A stretch of DNA of 64,000 nt from an uncultured Clostridia bacterium (GCA_947597925.1 CANQFA010000006.1:1-64000), one strand, 5' to 3'; positions 32,567-40,943 are shown, numbered from the stretch's first letter. Program-made: numbers and translations. The notes: generated from the sequence alone by a model not told the origin.

Positions 32567-33797
32567 ATTCGAGGAGCACGGAAGCTCCGTCTTCTCCGAT
32601 CGTGATGTTGCTTCCGAAAAATGCCCTGAGACCTCGTTCCAAAGCGTCGAAGTCGGACATGGCTGCCGTCTCCGCTGCCGAATGCATGGCGAGCTGGGCG
32701 AGTCCGATATCCACGGAGGGGATGCCCGCCTGCGTGAGCGAGATGGCGCCGAGGGTGGAGCCGCTCCGCGCATCCGAGCGGTTACAGAAGGACTGCACGG
32801 GGACATTTGCCCGCGCAAAGACGGCCCTGATGACGGCGGCGGTGAGCCCCGTGGTGGTGTAGGCGCCTCCCGCGTGCCCCTTTATCACGATGCCCTTGCC
32901 GAGCACGGGACGGTTTGTGGGGTCGCACGTCTCGGGATGGTTGGGGTGCAGCGAATGGGCATTGTCGAGGGAGACGGCAAAGGACTTCGCACAGGCCACT
33001 TGCCGCGCCTCCTCGCCGCCCGCAAGACGGGTGAGGACACAGCGCAGAAAATCGCTCCCCGCCCCGTCGTAGGTGCGGCTCCCGATCTCCTCGGCGGCGA
33101 GACAGGCGGCGATGGGCGTCCCCGCAGTGCCCTCTTCCTCGAGGAGGGCCTTGACGGAATAGTAGACGCTCGAGAGGTTGTCGATGCGCGGCGCACAGAG
33201 GAGCTCTCCCTCCGATCCCGCCGCAAAGGGCGCCTCGTCGGGCACCGCAAAGAGGTCATAGGCGGCGGCATCTCCCACGATGTCCGAGAAGACCTTTTTC
33301 CCGAGGGAGAGGAGGGGCAGCTCGGTCTGGAGATTGGGCGCGAACCTGTCATTTGCCTCGCGGTTCTGGTGGATGGCGAGGGAGGGGAGCACGATGCGGA
33401 AGGGGCTCACATAGTTCTCCGCCTGCAGCACGCCCTCCCTCTCGCGGATGATGCGCCCCGCGATCCTCAGCGGCCTGTCGAAGAAGGAGTACCACAGGCC
33501 GCCGCCGTAGGGCTCGGTATTGAGGCGGGTAAAGTTTTCGTCGGAGAGGAGGGGATTTTCCTTGAGCTTGAGCGCGGGCGAATCGGTGTGAGAGGCGACG
33601 ATGCGGAAGGGCGCGCCGCGGAAGCGGAAGGCGATGACAGCGCCGCCGCGGCGGACATAGTAGCGCCCGCCCTCCCTGAGCTTCCATACTTCGCCCTCGG
33701 AGAGGGGAGTAAAGCCGCCCTCTCTCACCATCGTCGCGACATTTTCCGCCGCATGAAAGGCGGTATAGGAGGACTGCAAAAAGGTGCAGATATCCAT
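32565..33797 (-). CDS. M18-family aspartyl aminopeptidase
   Basis: 410 residues, cytoplasmic zinc peptidase that removes N-terminal acidic residues from peptides. Metal and active-site motifs of the family: VASHTDSPALKLK, APRIDNLSS, AAEEIGSRT, DNAHSLHPNHPE and LAMHSAAET near the end. AGGAGA precedes the ATG. It is transcribed alone, divergently from the amylase gene, and ends at the shared terminator. Length is at the short end for M18 (often 420-480). Confidence 0.92.
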   Translation of the reverse strand: MDICTFLQSSYTAFHAAENVATMVREGGFTPLSEGEVWKLREGGRYYVRRGGAVIAFRFRGAPFRIVASHTDSPALKLKENPLLSDENFTRLNTEPYGGGLWYSFFDRPLRIAGRIIREREGVLQAENYVSPFRIVLPSLAIHQNREANDRFAPNLQTELPLLSLGKKVFSDIVGDAAAYDLFAVPDEAPFAAGSEGELLCAPRIDNLSSVYYSVKALLEEEGTAGTPIAACLAAEEIGSRTYDGAGSDFLRCVLTRLAGGEEARQVACAKSFAVSLDNAHSLHPNHPETCDPTNRPVLGKGIVIKGHAGGAYTTTGLTAAVIRAVFARANVPVQSFCNRSDARSGSTLGAISLTQAGIPSVDIGLAQLAMHSAAETAAMSDFDALERGLRAFFGSNITIGEDGASVLLE

Positions 33798-33823
33798 GGG
33801 ATGTCTCCTTGCGTTTTCTTCTT

Positions 33824-33852
33824 ATTATACACGCTCGCGCACAAAAAAGCAA
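33824..33852 (-). promoter_or_regulatory. Promoter of the M18 aminopeptidase gene
   Basis: On the minus strand, TTGCTT (33847-33852) and TATAAT (33824-33829) with a 17-bp spacer. Confidence 0.65.
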
Positions 33853-33898
33853 TCCCTTCGCCGAGAAAATTTCCCGCCCGCGAAGCCCGCCCGAGGTC

Positions 33899-33927
33899 TT
33901 GCAATTTTCGCCGCAGTGTGGTATAAT
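33899..33927 (+). promoter_or_regulatory. Promoter of the GH13 gene
   Basis: TTGCAA (33899-33904), a 17-bp spacer ending GTGTGG, and TATAAT (33922-33927). The leader is about 30 bases. Confidence 0.8.
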
Positions 33928-33964
33928 CATAGAATGCCGCAGCGAGCGGCAGACGGAGAAGACT

Positions 33965-35278
33965 ATGTGGTTTGACGAGAGCGTATTTTATCAGATCTAT
34001 CCCCTCGGATATTGCGGTGCGGAGCGGGAGAACGACTTCGGCGAGGTGCGCCACCGCCTGCATAAGATCGAGGAGCAGATCCCGCACATGCGGGAGCTCG
34101 GCATAAATGCCGTCCTCTTCAACCCCCTCTTCGAGTCCGAGCGGCACGGCTATGACACCGTGGACTTTTTCCATGTGGACAGGAGGCTGGGGACCAACGA
34201 GGAGCTCAAAGCGCTCATAGAGAAGCTCCATGCGGCGGGCATCCGCGTTGTCCTCGACGGCGTCTTTAACCACGTGGGGAGGAAATTTCCCCCCTTCGAG
34301 GCCGTCCTCCGCGAGCGCGAGGGCACGGATTACCACTTCTGGTTTCAGGTGGATTTCGGCGGCAATTCCCGCTATAACGACGGGCTCTCCTATGCCGACT
34401 GGGAGGGTCACCCCGAGCTCGTGAAGCTCCGCCTCGAGAACTGCGACCTGCAGAACTATCTCATGGATGCGGTGCGCTTCTGGATCCGCGAGTTCGGGAT
34501 AGACGGCCTCCGCCTCGACGTGAGCTATCTCCTGCCCCCTTGGTTTATGGAGCTCCTCCGCCGTACGGTCAATGCCGAGAAGGGGGACTTCTTCCTGATG
34601 GGAGAGGTCATCCACCTGCAGAATTTCGGGCAAAATCTCTCGCCCGCCCGCCTCGACAGCGCCACCAACTACGAGTGCTTCCGCGGCATGACATCGGCCT
34701 TTAACAGCCGCAATCTCTTCGAGATCGAGCACTCGCTCACGCGCCTCTTTGCCGACCTTCCTTGGGCGCTCTTCCCGCACAAGAACCTCTTCTCCTTCGC
34801 CGACAATCACGACGTGGAGCGCGCCGCGACGGCGGTGAAGGAGGGGCGCAACCTCAAAAATCTCTACACCCTCCTCTTTACCATGCCGGGCATCCCCTGC
34901 GTCTACTACGGGTCGGAATACGGCGTGCGCGGAGACAAGTCAAATTTCGACTATAACCTGCGTCCGTGCATCGATGATCTCGGACATGGTATGGACCTTT
35001 CGCTCTATGAGCACATCAGAAAACTTGTAAAGATCCGAAAGGAGAGCGCCGCGCTCGCCTATGGGAGCTACCGAAAGGCGACCCTTGCGAATACCGACTG
35101 CTCCTTTGTCCGCGAGCGGGAGGGCGAGAAGCTCCTCGTCGCCATCAACATCGCCGAGGAGGGCAAGACGCTTCGCATCGAGGACGGGGAGGGAGTGGAC
35201 CTCCTCACGGGCGAAGTGAAGCCGCTCTCCGCGCTCTTCCTTCCGCCCTTCTCCTCCGCGGTCCTCCGTAAAAAATAA
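33965..35278 (+). CDS. GH13 alpha-amylase-family glycosidase (neopullulanase/maltogenic type)
   Basis: 437 residues, no signal peptide, so probably a cytoplasmic enzyme acting on imported maltodextrins. The four GH13 regions are present: DGVFNHVG, GLRLDVSYLLP (nucleophile Asp), FLMGEVIH (acid Glu) and FSFADNHDVER. The N-terminal starch-binding domain of neopullulanases is absent; the catalytic barrel starts at once (VFYQIYPLGYCG). GGAG is 8 bases before the ATG. Exact specificity (cyclodextrin, pullulan or maltodextrin) is not resolved. Confidence 0.88.
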   Translation: MWFDESVFYQIYPLGYCGAERENDFGEVRHRLHKIEEQIPHMRELGINAVLFNPLFESERHGYDTVDFFHVDRRLGTNEELKALIEKLHAAGIRVVLDGVFNHVGRKFPPFEAVLREREGTDYHFWFQVDFGGNSRYNDGLSYADWEGHPELVKLRLENCDLQNYLMDAVRFWIREFGIDGLRLDVSYLLPPWFMELLRRTVNAEKGDFFLMGEVIHLQNFGQNLSPARLDSATNYECFRGMTSAFNSRNLFEIEHSLTRLFADLPWALFPHKNLFSFADNHDVERAATAVKEGRNLKNLYTLLFTMPGIPCVYYGSEYGVRGDKSNFDYNLRPCIDDLGHGMDLSLYEHIRKLVKIRKESAALAYGSYRKATLANTDCSFVREREGEKLLVAINIAEEGKTLRIEDGEGVDLLTGEVKPLSALFLPPFSSAVLRKK

Positions 35279-35298
35279 GGACCCCGAAAGCGGGGTCA
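35272..35298 (-). terminator. Terminator of the iscS-iscU-rrf2 operon
   Basis: A 7-bp stem GACCCCG/CGGGGTC (35280-35286 with 35291-35297) is followed on the minus strand by CTTATTTTTTA. It overlaps the stop of the HAD gene. The plus strand lacks a T run here. Confidence 0.8.
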
Positions 35299-35946
35299 TG
35301 CAAGAAAGCAGGTAAAATCTTCGATCGCAAGGAGGATGCCCGGGAGCCGCACGGCTCCGACCGCCACGGTCTGCATGCCTGCGGCGAGCCCCGCGCGGAT
35401 TCCCGCCTCGGAGTCCTCGAAGACGGCACAGCGGCGGGGCGGCACCCCGAGCGCCTTCGCCGCCGCGAGGAAGAGATCGGGTGCCGGCTTTTTGGGAAGG
35501 GGCAGGTCGGCGCCGAGAAAGGCAGAGAGGAGGGGGAGGATCCCGAAGCGTTCGGCGAGCGTCCGCGCCTGTGCGCTCGAAGTCGCGACCGCGGCGGGGA
35601 TGCCGTTTGCTTTCAATTTCTCTAAAAAGGGCAGGACGCCGCCGAGGAGATCGGCCTCGGAGAGCGCCGCCGTCATGCGGGAATAGGCCGCTTGTTTTCT
35701 CGAGAAGAGTGCCTCGCGCTCCTCTTCGGAAAAGGGCCTTCCCGCTTTTTTTTCGAGGAAGGCGGCGATAAAGGGGCGCCCCGTGCTGCGGAGGGGGAGA
35801 TATTCCTCCTCCGAGAGGGTGAGCCCGAGCGGCGCGCATGCCTCCACCCACGAGGCGTGATGATAGCGCTCGGTGTCGAGGATGACGCCGTCGAAGTCAA
35901 AGATACAGGCCTCCGCCGCGATGGGCCCATGGCGAAATTCAGACAC
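35296..35946 (-). CDS. HAD-superfamily phosphatase (beta-phosphoglucomutase-like)
   Basis: 216 residues. HAD motifs are in order: FDFDGVILDT (nucleophile Asp), VATSSA, KKPAPD, and VFEDSEAGIRAG. This is the subgroup of beta-phosphoglucomutase and sugar-phosphate phosphatases. The start is GTG (complement of 35944-35946), lying inside the last codons of the upstream gene with an 8-base overlap, so translation is coupled. Last gene of the leftward operon. The substrate is unknown. Confidence 0.85.
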   Translation of the reverse strand: MSEFRHGPIAAEACIFDFDGVILDTERYHHASWVEACAPLGLTLSEEEYLPLRSTGRPFIAAFLEKKAGRPFSEEEREALFSRKQAAYSRMTAALSEADLLGGVLPFLEKLKANGIPAAVATSSAQARTLAERFGILPLLSAFLGADLPLPKKPAPDLFLAAAKALGVPPRRCAVFEDSEAGIRAGLAAGMQTVAVGAVRLPGILLAIEDFTCFLA

Positions 35947-36706
35947 GCAGGGCCTCCTTTACGAGGACAAAGAGCTCCTCGCTTGCGCAGGCGATCACGC
36001 CCTCATCTCCCCAGCGATAGGGGCCGCCGTCTTCATTGGAGAGAAGGGCGCCCGCCTCCCGTGCGAGCAAGATCCCGGGGGCGAGATCCCACACATTTTT
36101 CGTGAAGACCACCGCGCCGTCCGTCCCGCCCGAGGCGAGGGCGGAGAAGTCGACGGAGGCCGCCCCGAACATGCGCACCTTCGCGATCTTCCCCATGAGG
36201 GCGGCGACCGCTCCGTGCTGCCTTGCGGCGATGTCCTTCCGCCTGTGCGGATAGTCGCCGAAGCTTACCAGAGAATGGCATATCTCGCGCCTCTTCACGG
36301 ACATGGGTGCCCCGTTTTTTGTGCATCCCCTGCCGCGCTCGGCATAATAGAGGTCGGAAAAGGCAGGAAAAAAGACGGCGGAGCACAAGATCTCCCCGTC
36401 CGAAAGCAGGGCCGCCTGCACCCCGTAGAGGGGGAGACCGCCCGCGAAATTATAGGTGCCGTCGATGGGGTCGAGCGTCCACACCCGACCGCGGAGAAAG
36501 TCCGCCTCCGAAGAGGTCTCCTCGCCGCAGATCGTGTCCGCGGGAAAGCGCGCCGACAGAACTTTTTTCAGCTCCTCCTCGAGTGCGAGGTCGACGTCCG
36601 TCACGATGTCAAAGGCCGACTTTTGCCTTACCTCCGACTTGCCGCGGAGGCTGCGCCGCGCGGCCGCGGGAAGCTCTTCCGTGAGAAATGCCCGTTCTTT
36701 TTCCAT
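35939..36706 (-). CDS. Inositol monophosphatase-family protein
   Basis: 255 residues with the lithium-sensitive phosphatase motifs GEETSS, WTLDPIDGTYNF (metal-binding Asp residues) and NVWDLAPGILLAREAG. Family members hydrolyse inositol-1-phosphate, fructose-1,6-bisphosphate or PAP. The ATG at the complement of 36704-36706 is used because family homology starts there; its ribosome site (GGACGGACAG) is weak. It lies 17 bases after rrf2 and overlaps the HAD gene. A link to Fe-S assembly is not obvious; sharing the operon may be incidental. Confidence 0.85.
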   Translation of the reverse strand: MEKERAFLTEELPAAARRSLRGKSEVRQKSAFDIVTDVDLALEEELKKVLSARFPADTICGEETSSEADFLRGRVWTLDPIDGTYNFAGGLPLYGVQAALLSDGEILCSAVFFPAFSDLYYAERGRGCTKNGAPMSVKRREICHSLVSFGDYPHRRKDIAARQHGAVAALMGKIAKVRMFGAASVDFSALASGGTDGAVVFTKNVWDLAPGILLAREAGALLSNEDGGPYRWGDEGVIACASEELFVLVKEALRV

Positions 36707-36723
36707 ACTGTCCGTCCCGAAAT

Positions 36724-37128
36724 TCAGTCCTTTTGCGGCATGAGGTCGACGAGGGTATACCGCGAGAGAAATTCCCACACCGTCTCGTCAAGGGCGCGCC
36801 ATACGGGGAGAGAGGGGCAGGTCGCCGCATTGGGGCAGGCCGCCTCCTTCCCGCCCGTGCAGTCCGTCGCGGCGAGGGATTCCTCCGCCGCATGCAATAC
36901 CTCGGAGAGGGGATATTCTTCGGGCGCGCGGGTGAGGAGATATCCGCCCGCCTTGCCCCGTTTGCTCTCCACGAGGTTGGCCTTTACGAGGGACCGCACG
37001 ATGCTCTCGGCATATTTGAAGGGGATCTGCTCCCCCTCCGCGATCTCGCGAAGAGAGGCGCTCTCCGTGCGTGTCGCGAGGGCCGCCATGATGCGGAGGG
37101 CATATCTTCCCCGCGTGGAGATGATCAT
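36724..37128 (-). CDS. Rrf2-family transcription regulator (IscR-like)
   Basis: 134 residues: an N-terminal winged helix (MIISTRGRYALRIMAALA, SLREIAEGEQIPFKYAESIV, AGGYLLTRAP) and three C-terminal cysteines in the DCTGG...CPNAATC stretch (C-x7-C-x5-C), a spacing close to the [2Fe-2S] ligands of IscR. It overlaps iscU by ATGA. Rrf2 regulators of this kind repress Fe-S or cysteine genes according to cluster status. The natural candidate operator is the palindrome at 38798-38824 over the operon promoter. It is placed third rather than first, which is unusual. Confidence 0.88.
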   Translation of the reverse strand: MIISTRGRYALRIMAALATRTESASLREIAEGEQIPFKYAESIVRSLVKANLVESKRGKAGGYLLTRAPEEYPLSEVLHAAEESLAATDCTGGKEAACPNAATCPSLPVWRALDETVWEFLSRYTLVDLMPQKD

Positions 37129-37577
37129 TCCCCGTCCTCGTCTGCCGTGTGGTCGTGCTCGTGGGCACAGAGCGCACAGGGGAACTTCGCCTCGTCGTAG
37201 GGGACGCCGTTGCGCTTGTAATAGTCCAGAATGGCCGCCTGCACCGCCTGCTCGGCGAGCACGGAGCAGTGGAGCTTATAGGCGGGGAGCCCGCCGAGGG
37301 CCTCGGTGACCGCCTTATTGGTGAGGGTGAGGGCCTCGTCGAGGCTCTTGCCTTTTATCATCTCCGTCGCCATGGAGCTCGTGGCAATGGCGCTGCCGCA
37401 GCCGAAGGTCTCGAACTTGACATCGACGATGATGCCGTCCCGGACCTTGATATACATCTTCATGATGTCGCCGCACTTGGCATTTCCCACTTCGCCCACG
37501 CCGTCGGCATCCTCTATGATGCCCACATTGCGGGGGTTGCGGAAATGGTCCATCACTTTTTCACTGTAGAGAGACAT
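37125..37577 (-). CDS. iscU: IscU/NifU-type Fe-S cluster scaffold
   Basis: 150 residues. The scaffold assembles iron-sulfur clusters from sulfur delivered by the cysteine desulfurase encoded upstream. Three conserved cysteines are in GNAKCGD, FETFGCGSAIA and LHCSVLAEQA. After the normal fold ends at about residue 130 there is an extra tail (FPCALCAHEHDHTADED) rich in Cys, His and Asp, which could bind metal. AAGGAGAAAAG precedes the ATG. It starts 21 bases after iscS. Confidence 0.93.
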   Translation of the reverse strand: MSLYSEKVMDHFRNPRNVGIIEDADGVGEVGNAKCGDIMKMYIKVRDGIIVDVKFETFGCGSAIATSSMATEMIKGKSLDEALTLTNKAVTEALGGLPAYKLHCSVLAEQAVQAAILDYYKRNGVPYDEAKFPCALCAHEHDHTADEDGE

Positions 37578-37598
37578 AACTTTTCTCCTTGTCTTGCA

Positions 37599-38786
37599 TT
37601 ATAAAATGAATTGCCGCTTGCCTTCCAGAAGGTCGCGCCAGACGGGGGACATGTTGCGAAGGTAGCTCACGACTTCGGTGACCGACGCTATGAGGTAGTC
37701 GACCTCCTCCTCGGTATTCTCCGCGCCGAGGGTGAGGCGAAGGGATCCGTGCGCCACATCATGCACCCGCCCGATCGCGAGCAGCACATGCGAAGGGTCC
37801 AGCGAGCCCGAAGTGCACGCCGAGCCCGAGGAGGCGCAGATGCCCTTTTCATCGAGAAGGAGGAGGAGCGATTCGCCCTCGATGCCCTCGAAGCAGAAGC
37901 TCACATTGGAGGGAAGGCGCCGCACTCTGTCGCCGTTGAGGGCGCAGTGAGGGATCTTTTCGAGTCCCTCGATCAGGCGGTCCTGCAGACGGCGCATGAC
38001 AGCGGCCGCGGCACCCATGCCCGCGATGGACTCTTTGAGAGCCTCGGTCATGGCGGCGATCGCGGGGAGGTCCTCGGTGCCCGCGCGCCGATTCCTTTCC
38101 TGTGCGCCGCCCTCTATGAGCGGAGAGAGGGGAGCACCCGTACGGCAGTACAGCGCACCCACGCCCTTGGGGCCCGAGAACTTATGCGCGGAGAGGGCGA
38201 GGTAGTCGCACGAGAGCTCCTTTACATTGACGGGCACATGCCCCACGGCCTGCACCGCATCGGTATGGAAGAGGACGCCCCGCGCCCTGCACAATGCACC
38301 GATCTCGGCGACGGGCTGGAGGGTGCCTATCTCATTGTTGGCGAACATGACCGAGACGAGGGCGGTGGAATCGTCGATCGCCGCCTCCACATCTTTCACG
38401 TCCACGATGCCCTGCGTGCCGACGGGGAGGAGGACGACCTTGAAGCCCTCCTTTTCGAGCTTTTCGAGGGTGTGCAGGACGGCATGATGCTCTATGGCGG
38501 TGGAGATGAGCTTGGTCTTGCCCTTTTTCTTCCCCGCATAGGCTGCCGAGCGGATGGCCTGATTGTCGCTCTCACTCCCGCCCGAGGTGAAGTAGATCTC
38601 GCGCGGCGCGGCCCCGAGCATGGCAGCGATCTGTCCGCGGCAGTCCTCCAGAACCTCCTTTGCCCGCTGACCCGCGGTGTGCAGAGAGGAGGGGTTGCCG
38701 TAAAATTCCCTTGCGGTTTCGAGATAGACCTGCGCGGCGCGCTCCGTGAGCTTGGTCGTCGCCGCATGGTCTGCATAGATCTTCAT
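37599..38786 (-). CDS. iscS: Cysteine desulfurase (IscS/NifS family)
   Basis: 395 residues. This PLP enzyme takes sulfur from cysteine and passes it to IscU as a persulfide. Motifs: YADHAATTKL at the start, ATxEHHAV-type STAIEHHAVLHTL, the PLP lysine in LSAHKFSGPKG, and the active cysteine loop SSGSACTSGSLDPSHVL. The length of that loop marks the IscS/group I type. First gene of the five-gene leftward operon; the start ATG is 12 bases after the palindrome. Confidence 0.95.
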   Translation of the reverse strand: MKIYADHAATTKLTERAAQVYLETAREFYGNPSSLHTAGQRAKEVLEDCRGQIAAMLGAAPREIYFTSGGSESDNQAIRSAAYAGKKKGKTKLISTAIEHHAVLHTLEKLEKEGFKVVLLPVGTQGIVDVKDVEAAIDDSTALVSVMFANNEIGTLQPVAEIGALCRARGVLFHTDAVQAVGHVPVNVKELSCDYLALSAHKFSGPKGVGALYCRTGAPLSPLIEGGAQERNRRAGTEDLPAIAAMTEALKESIAGMGAAAAVMRRLQDRLIEGLEKIPHCALNGDRVRRLPSNVSFCFEGIEGESLLLLLDEKGICASSGSACTSGSLDPSHVLLAIGRVHDVAHGSLRLTLGAENTEEEVDYLIASVTEVVSYLRNMSPVWRDLLEGKRQFIL

Positions 38787-38797
38787 GGTGGTCTCCG

Positions 38798-38849
38798 TAA
38801 TTCCTATCATTTCGATAGGAATTATAACACAAGCATGTGCCCCTGTCAA
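38798..38849 (-). promoter_or_regulatory. iscS promoter with palindromic operator
   Basis: On the minus strand, TTGACA (38844-38849) and TATAAT (38821-38826) are 17 bp apart. An 11-5-11 perfect inverted repeat, TAATTCCTATC / GATAGGAATTA (38798-38824), covers the downstream edge of the -10 and the predicted start site. That position suits repression. The Rrf2 protein from this operon is the obvious binder. Confidence 0.75.
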
Positions 38850-38935
38850 GCATTTCACACGCAAATTCCACGCATGGGGTAAAATATCCCTCTACGAGAG
38901 GGGGAATGACGCAGAGGGAACGACGGGGCGTTTTA

Positions 38936-39112
38936 TTATGTCACCCTGAGCGAAGTCGAAGGGCCGCCGCAGTCTTACCAATACGTCATTTCGCCCCGAC
39001 CGAGGCTTCTTTTGTGCTCTAAGGTCGGCACGAGGAGCGCAGCGACGAAGTACGACCGAAGGGAGGAGAAATCTCAAGCATGAGATTCCTCACTGCGTTC
39101 GGAATGACATAA
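38936..39112. repeat. REP/MITE-like non-coding repeat
   Basis: About 177 bp with inverted ends TTATGTCA/TGACATAA, nested inner ends GTCATTTCG/CGGAATGAC (38985-38993, 39100-39108) and internal palindromes such as ATCTCA-AGCA-TGAGAT. An 11-bp direct repeat CAATACGTCAT occurs at 38979 and again just outside at 39128. The wording (GTCA..CTGAGCG, GAGATTCCTCACTGCG) resembles dispersed repeats seen in many bacterial genomes. No coding potential was seen. This and the next entries fill the 38787-39665 gap. Confidence 0.6.
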
Positions 39113-39156
39113 GGAGGGGCGCCAAGACAATACGTCATACCCTACTTCTACGCGAA

Positions 39157-39182
39157 AAAACCGCACCCATGGTGCGGTTTTT
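39157..39182. terminator. Bidirectional terminator hairpin
   Basis: CCGCACC-cat-GGTGCGG flanked by A and T runs. No gene ends immediately before it on either strand; it may have been the original end of transcripts from the ribosomal operon side. Confidence 0.75.
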
Positions 39183-39259
39183 GAGTTTTTAAGTCTTGTC
39201 GCAGTACAGGCCCGATTTACACGGAATGTACAAAACTAATTTACCTGTTTGCGGGCACG

Positions 39260-39472
39260 CACGCAGCAGCCGGTATGCCTTATATCATAGCGCGGGGGAA
39301 GGGGGAAAGTAAACCGATTTTCTATATATATGGTATAAAAAGGGTAGAAAAAAAGGACCTTACGGTATGGTAGGATCCTTTTTATGATTGAATTCTGCTG
39401 TAAAGATATATATGTCCCGACAGGAAGATTTATTTTGTATCTTTCATGTAAATTGGGGTTGTATCTTTACAA
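39260..39472 (+). repeat. 213-bp direct repeat, copy 1 (rpsR 3' flank)
   Basis: Identical by eye to 40721-40933, offset 1,461 bp. It contains a bidirectional hairpin with A/T flanks (AAAAAGGA ... TCCTTTTT, about 39349-39383) and an inverted pair TGTAAAGATATA (39399-39410) / TGTATCTTTACA (39460-39471) at its right edge. In both copies an rpsR 3' end follows immediately on the right. Confidence 0.92.
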
Positions 39473-39481
39473 ACAAATTTG

Positions 39482-39565
39482 TCATTCCGCTCTGAAAGGC
39501 AACAGCGAGGCGACCCGCGCGCGTTTGATAGCGACGGCGAGCTCTCTTTGGTGCTTGGCACAGGT
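39482..39565 (-). pseudogene. Fragment of a second rpsR: last 27 codons only
   Basis: Reading the minus strand gives [20 protein letters not shown] then LLPFRAE and a stop, matching the C-terminus of ribosomal protein S18 (the intact copy here has [20 protein letters not shown] then LLPFKAD). By hand alignment the DNA differs at about 19 of 84 positions, although the 213 bp next to it are identical to the flank of the intact gene. There is no upstream part and no start, so it is a remnant of a different rpsR allele. Confidence 0.85.
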
Positions 39566-39572
39566 CTCCCCA

Positions 39573-39601
39573 TTGACAAACGCAAAGGCATGTGATATAA
39601 T
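39573..39601 (+). promoter_or_regulatory. Promoter of the cassette LRR gene
   Basis: TTGACA (39573-39578) and TATAAT (39596-39601) with a 17-bp spacer, beginning a few bases after the rpsR fragment. The leader is about 60 bases, with AAGGAGAG before the ATG. Confidence 0.8.
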
Positions 39602-39665
39602 GAAACCGTCCCGCTGCTTACACGGCGATAGGGGGCGCACAGAGCGTTCTCAAGGAGAGATACAA

Positions 39666-40703
39666 ATGGGATTTGATTTCGTCTTCGAAAAGGATAAGGA
39701 GCAGAGCGGATACAATTTGTGCGGGGTCAAGGGCATTAAAGACGGCGGGGAATACGATCTTCTCGAGATCCCGTCGAGATACGCAGGCCTGCCTGTGGTC
39801 GGGATCAAGCGTTTATTCGTCGATAACTGGAATCGCTATCCCACCCATATCAAGCATGTCATTTTGCCCGAGACGCTCGGGTATTTCGATCCGGATATCG
39901 ATGTCCAAAATACAATCATAGACACGTTGACTGTTCGCGGCTGGGTGCCGAAATATATCGCTCCGCTGTGGAAGTACTATTGGTCGGAGAATGCAAAATG
40001 GCTCTGCGCCCAGAGGTGTCCGTTCAAAGTGATTACGCTCATCTTTGAAAAGGGGGAGATCCCTCCTCACTTCTTTCTACAACACGGAGTAAGACATGTG
40101 ACGATCGGAAATGGCGTGACGCAGATCGGTCCGAGAGCATTTGAGCAAACGTGTATAGAGCGCGTCAAAATACCCTCCTCCGTCCTCCATATCGGAGAAG
40201 GCGCGTTCAGAGGGGCTCCGCTTACCGAGGTGACGCTGTCCGAGGGACTCCAAAGCATCGGCACGAAGGCATTCTTGTTTCGGTATTCGCGGAATTCACG
40301 GCAGGGCTTGGAGAGCAGTTTCAAACACCTCTCCATTCCCTCCACCGTCAAGGAGATCGGCGCGGAAGCATTCGATGTGAGCATCGTAGACCGTAATTCG
40401 ATGAAGGGAAGAGATTGGAGATTCGAGGTCCCGTCCCGTTTCAGGTATGATTCCAGCCAGTATTACAGTACCCGTCGGATCCCATATGTCAATGCGGAGG
40501 AGGAGAAAAGCGCGAAATGGAATGCAGAGAACGCTTCTTCGATTATCAAAATATGGTTGGATGCAGAAGATCCGGGGCGGCTTTCAAGCAGCGGCGGATG
40601 CTGGAACTATGGCATGAATAGGAAGTTCAGTATGTACGACCTCATCTGCGGTTATGCTCGCGGCCGCATGTTTTCTACGGGTCATAATCCATGTTATTGG
40701 TAA
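39666..40703 (+). CDS. BspA-type leucine-rich-repeat protein, cytoplasmic, cassette-borne
   Basis: 345 residues with no signal peptide or membrane segment. The middle carries LRR_5-type units (VRHVTIGNGVTQIGPRAF, IERVKIPSSVLHIGEGAF, TEVTLSEGLQSIGTKAF, FKHLSIPSTVKEIGAEAF). The N-terminus (MGFDFVFEKDKEQSGYNLCG) and C-terminus are not repeats. GC content looks lower than in neighbours. The gene has its own promoter and sits, facing rpsR, between two 213-bp repeats, so it appears to have entered as a unit. Function unknown; proteins of this repeat class bind other proteins. Confidence 0.85.
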   Translation: MGFDFVFEKDKEQSGYNLCGVKGIKDGGEYDLLEIPSRYAGLPVVGIKRLFVDNWNRYPTHIKHVILPETLGYFDPDIDVQNTIIDTLTVRGWVPKYIAPLWKYYWSENAKWLCAQRCPFKVITLIFEKGEIPPHFFLQHGVRHVTIGNGVTQIGPRAFEQTCIERVKIPSSVLHIGEGAFRGAPLTEVTLSEGLQSIGTKAFLFRYSRNSRQGLESSFKHLSIPSTVKEIGAEAFDVSIVDRNSMKGRDWRFEVPSRFRYDSSQYYSTRRIPYVNAEEEKSAKWNAENASSIIKIWLDAEDPGRLSSSGGCWNYGMNRKFSMYDLICGYARGRMFSTGHNPCYW

Positions 40704-40720
40704 ATGTCTCCCAAGGCCCA

Positions 40721-40933
40721 CACGCAGCAGCCGGTATGCCTTATATCATAGCGCGGGGGAAGGGGGAAAGTAAACCGATTTTCTATATATATGGTATAAA
40801 AAGGGTAGAAAAAAAGGACCTTACGGTATGGTAGGATCCTTTTTATGATTGAATTCTGCTGTAAAGATATATATGTCCCGACAGGAAGATTTATTTTGTA
40901 TCTTTCATGTAAATTGGGGTTGTATCTTTACAA
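40721..40933 (+). repeat. 213-bp direct repeat, copy 2 (rpsR 3' flank)
   Basis: Second copy of 39260-39472, lying directly downstream of the intact rpsR stop (10 bases away). Its hairpin (about 40810-40844) probably terminates the rpsF-ssb-rpsR transcript on the minus strand and the LRR transcript on the plus strand. Confidence 0.92.
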
Positions 40934-40943
40934 GTCTTTCTTC

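Noticed and set aside
38888-39260. A protein-coding gene between iscS and the rpsR-flank repeat
   Set aside because: Open frames here are short, lack ribosome sites and overlap the inverted-repeat element and terminator.
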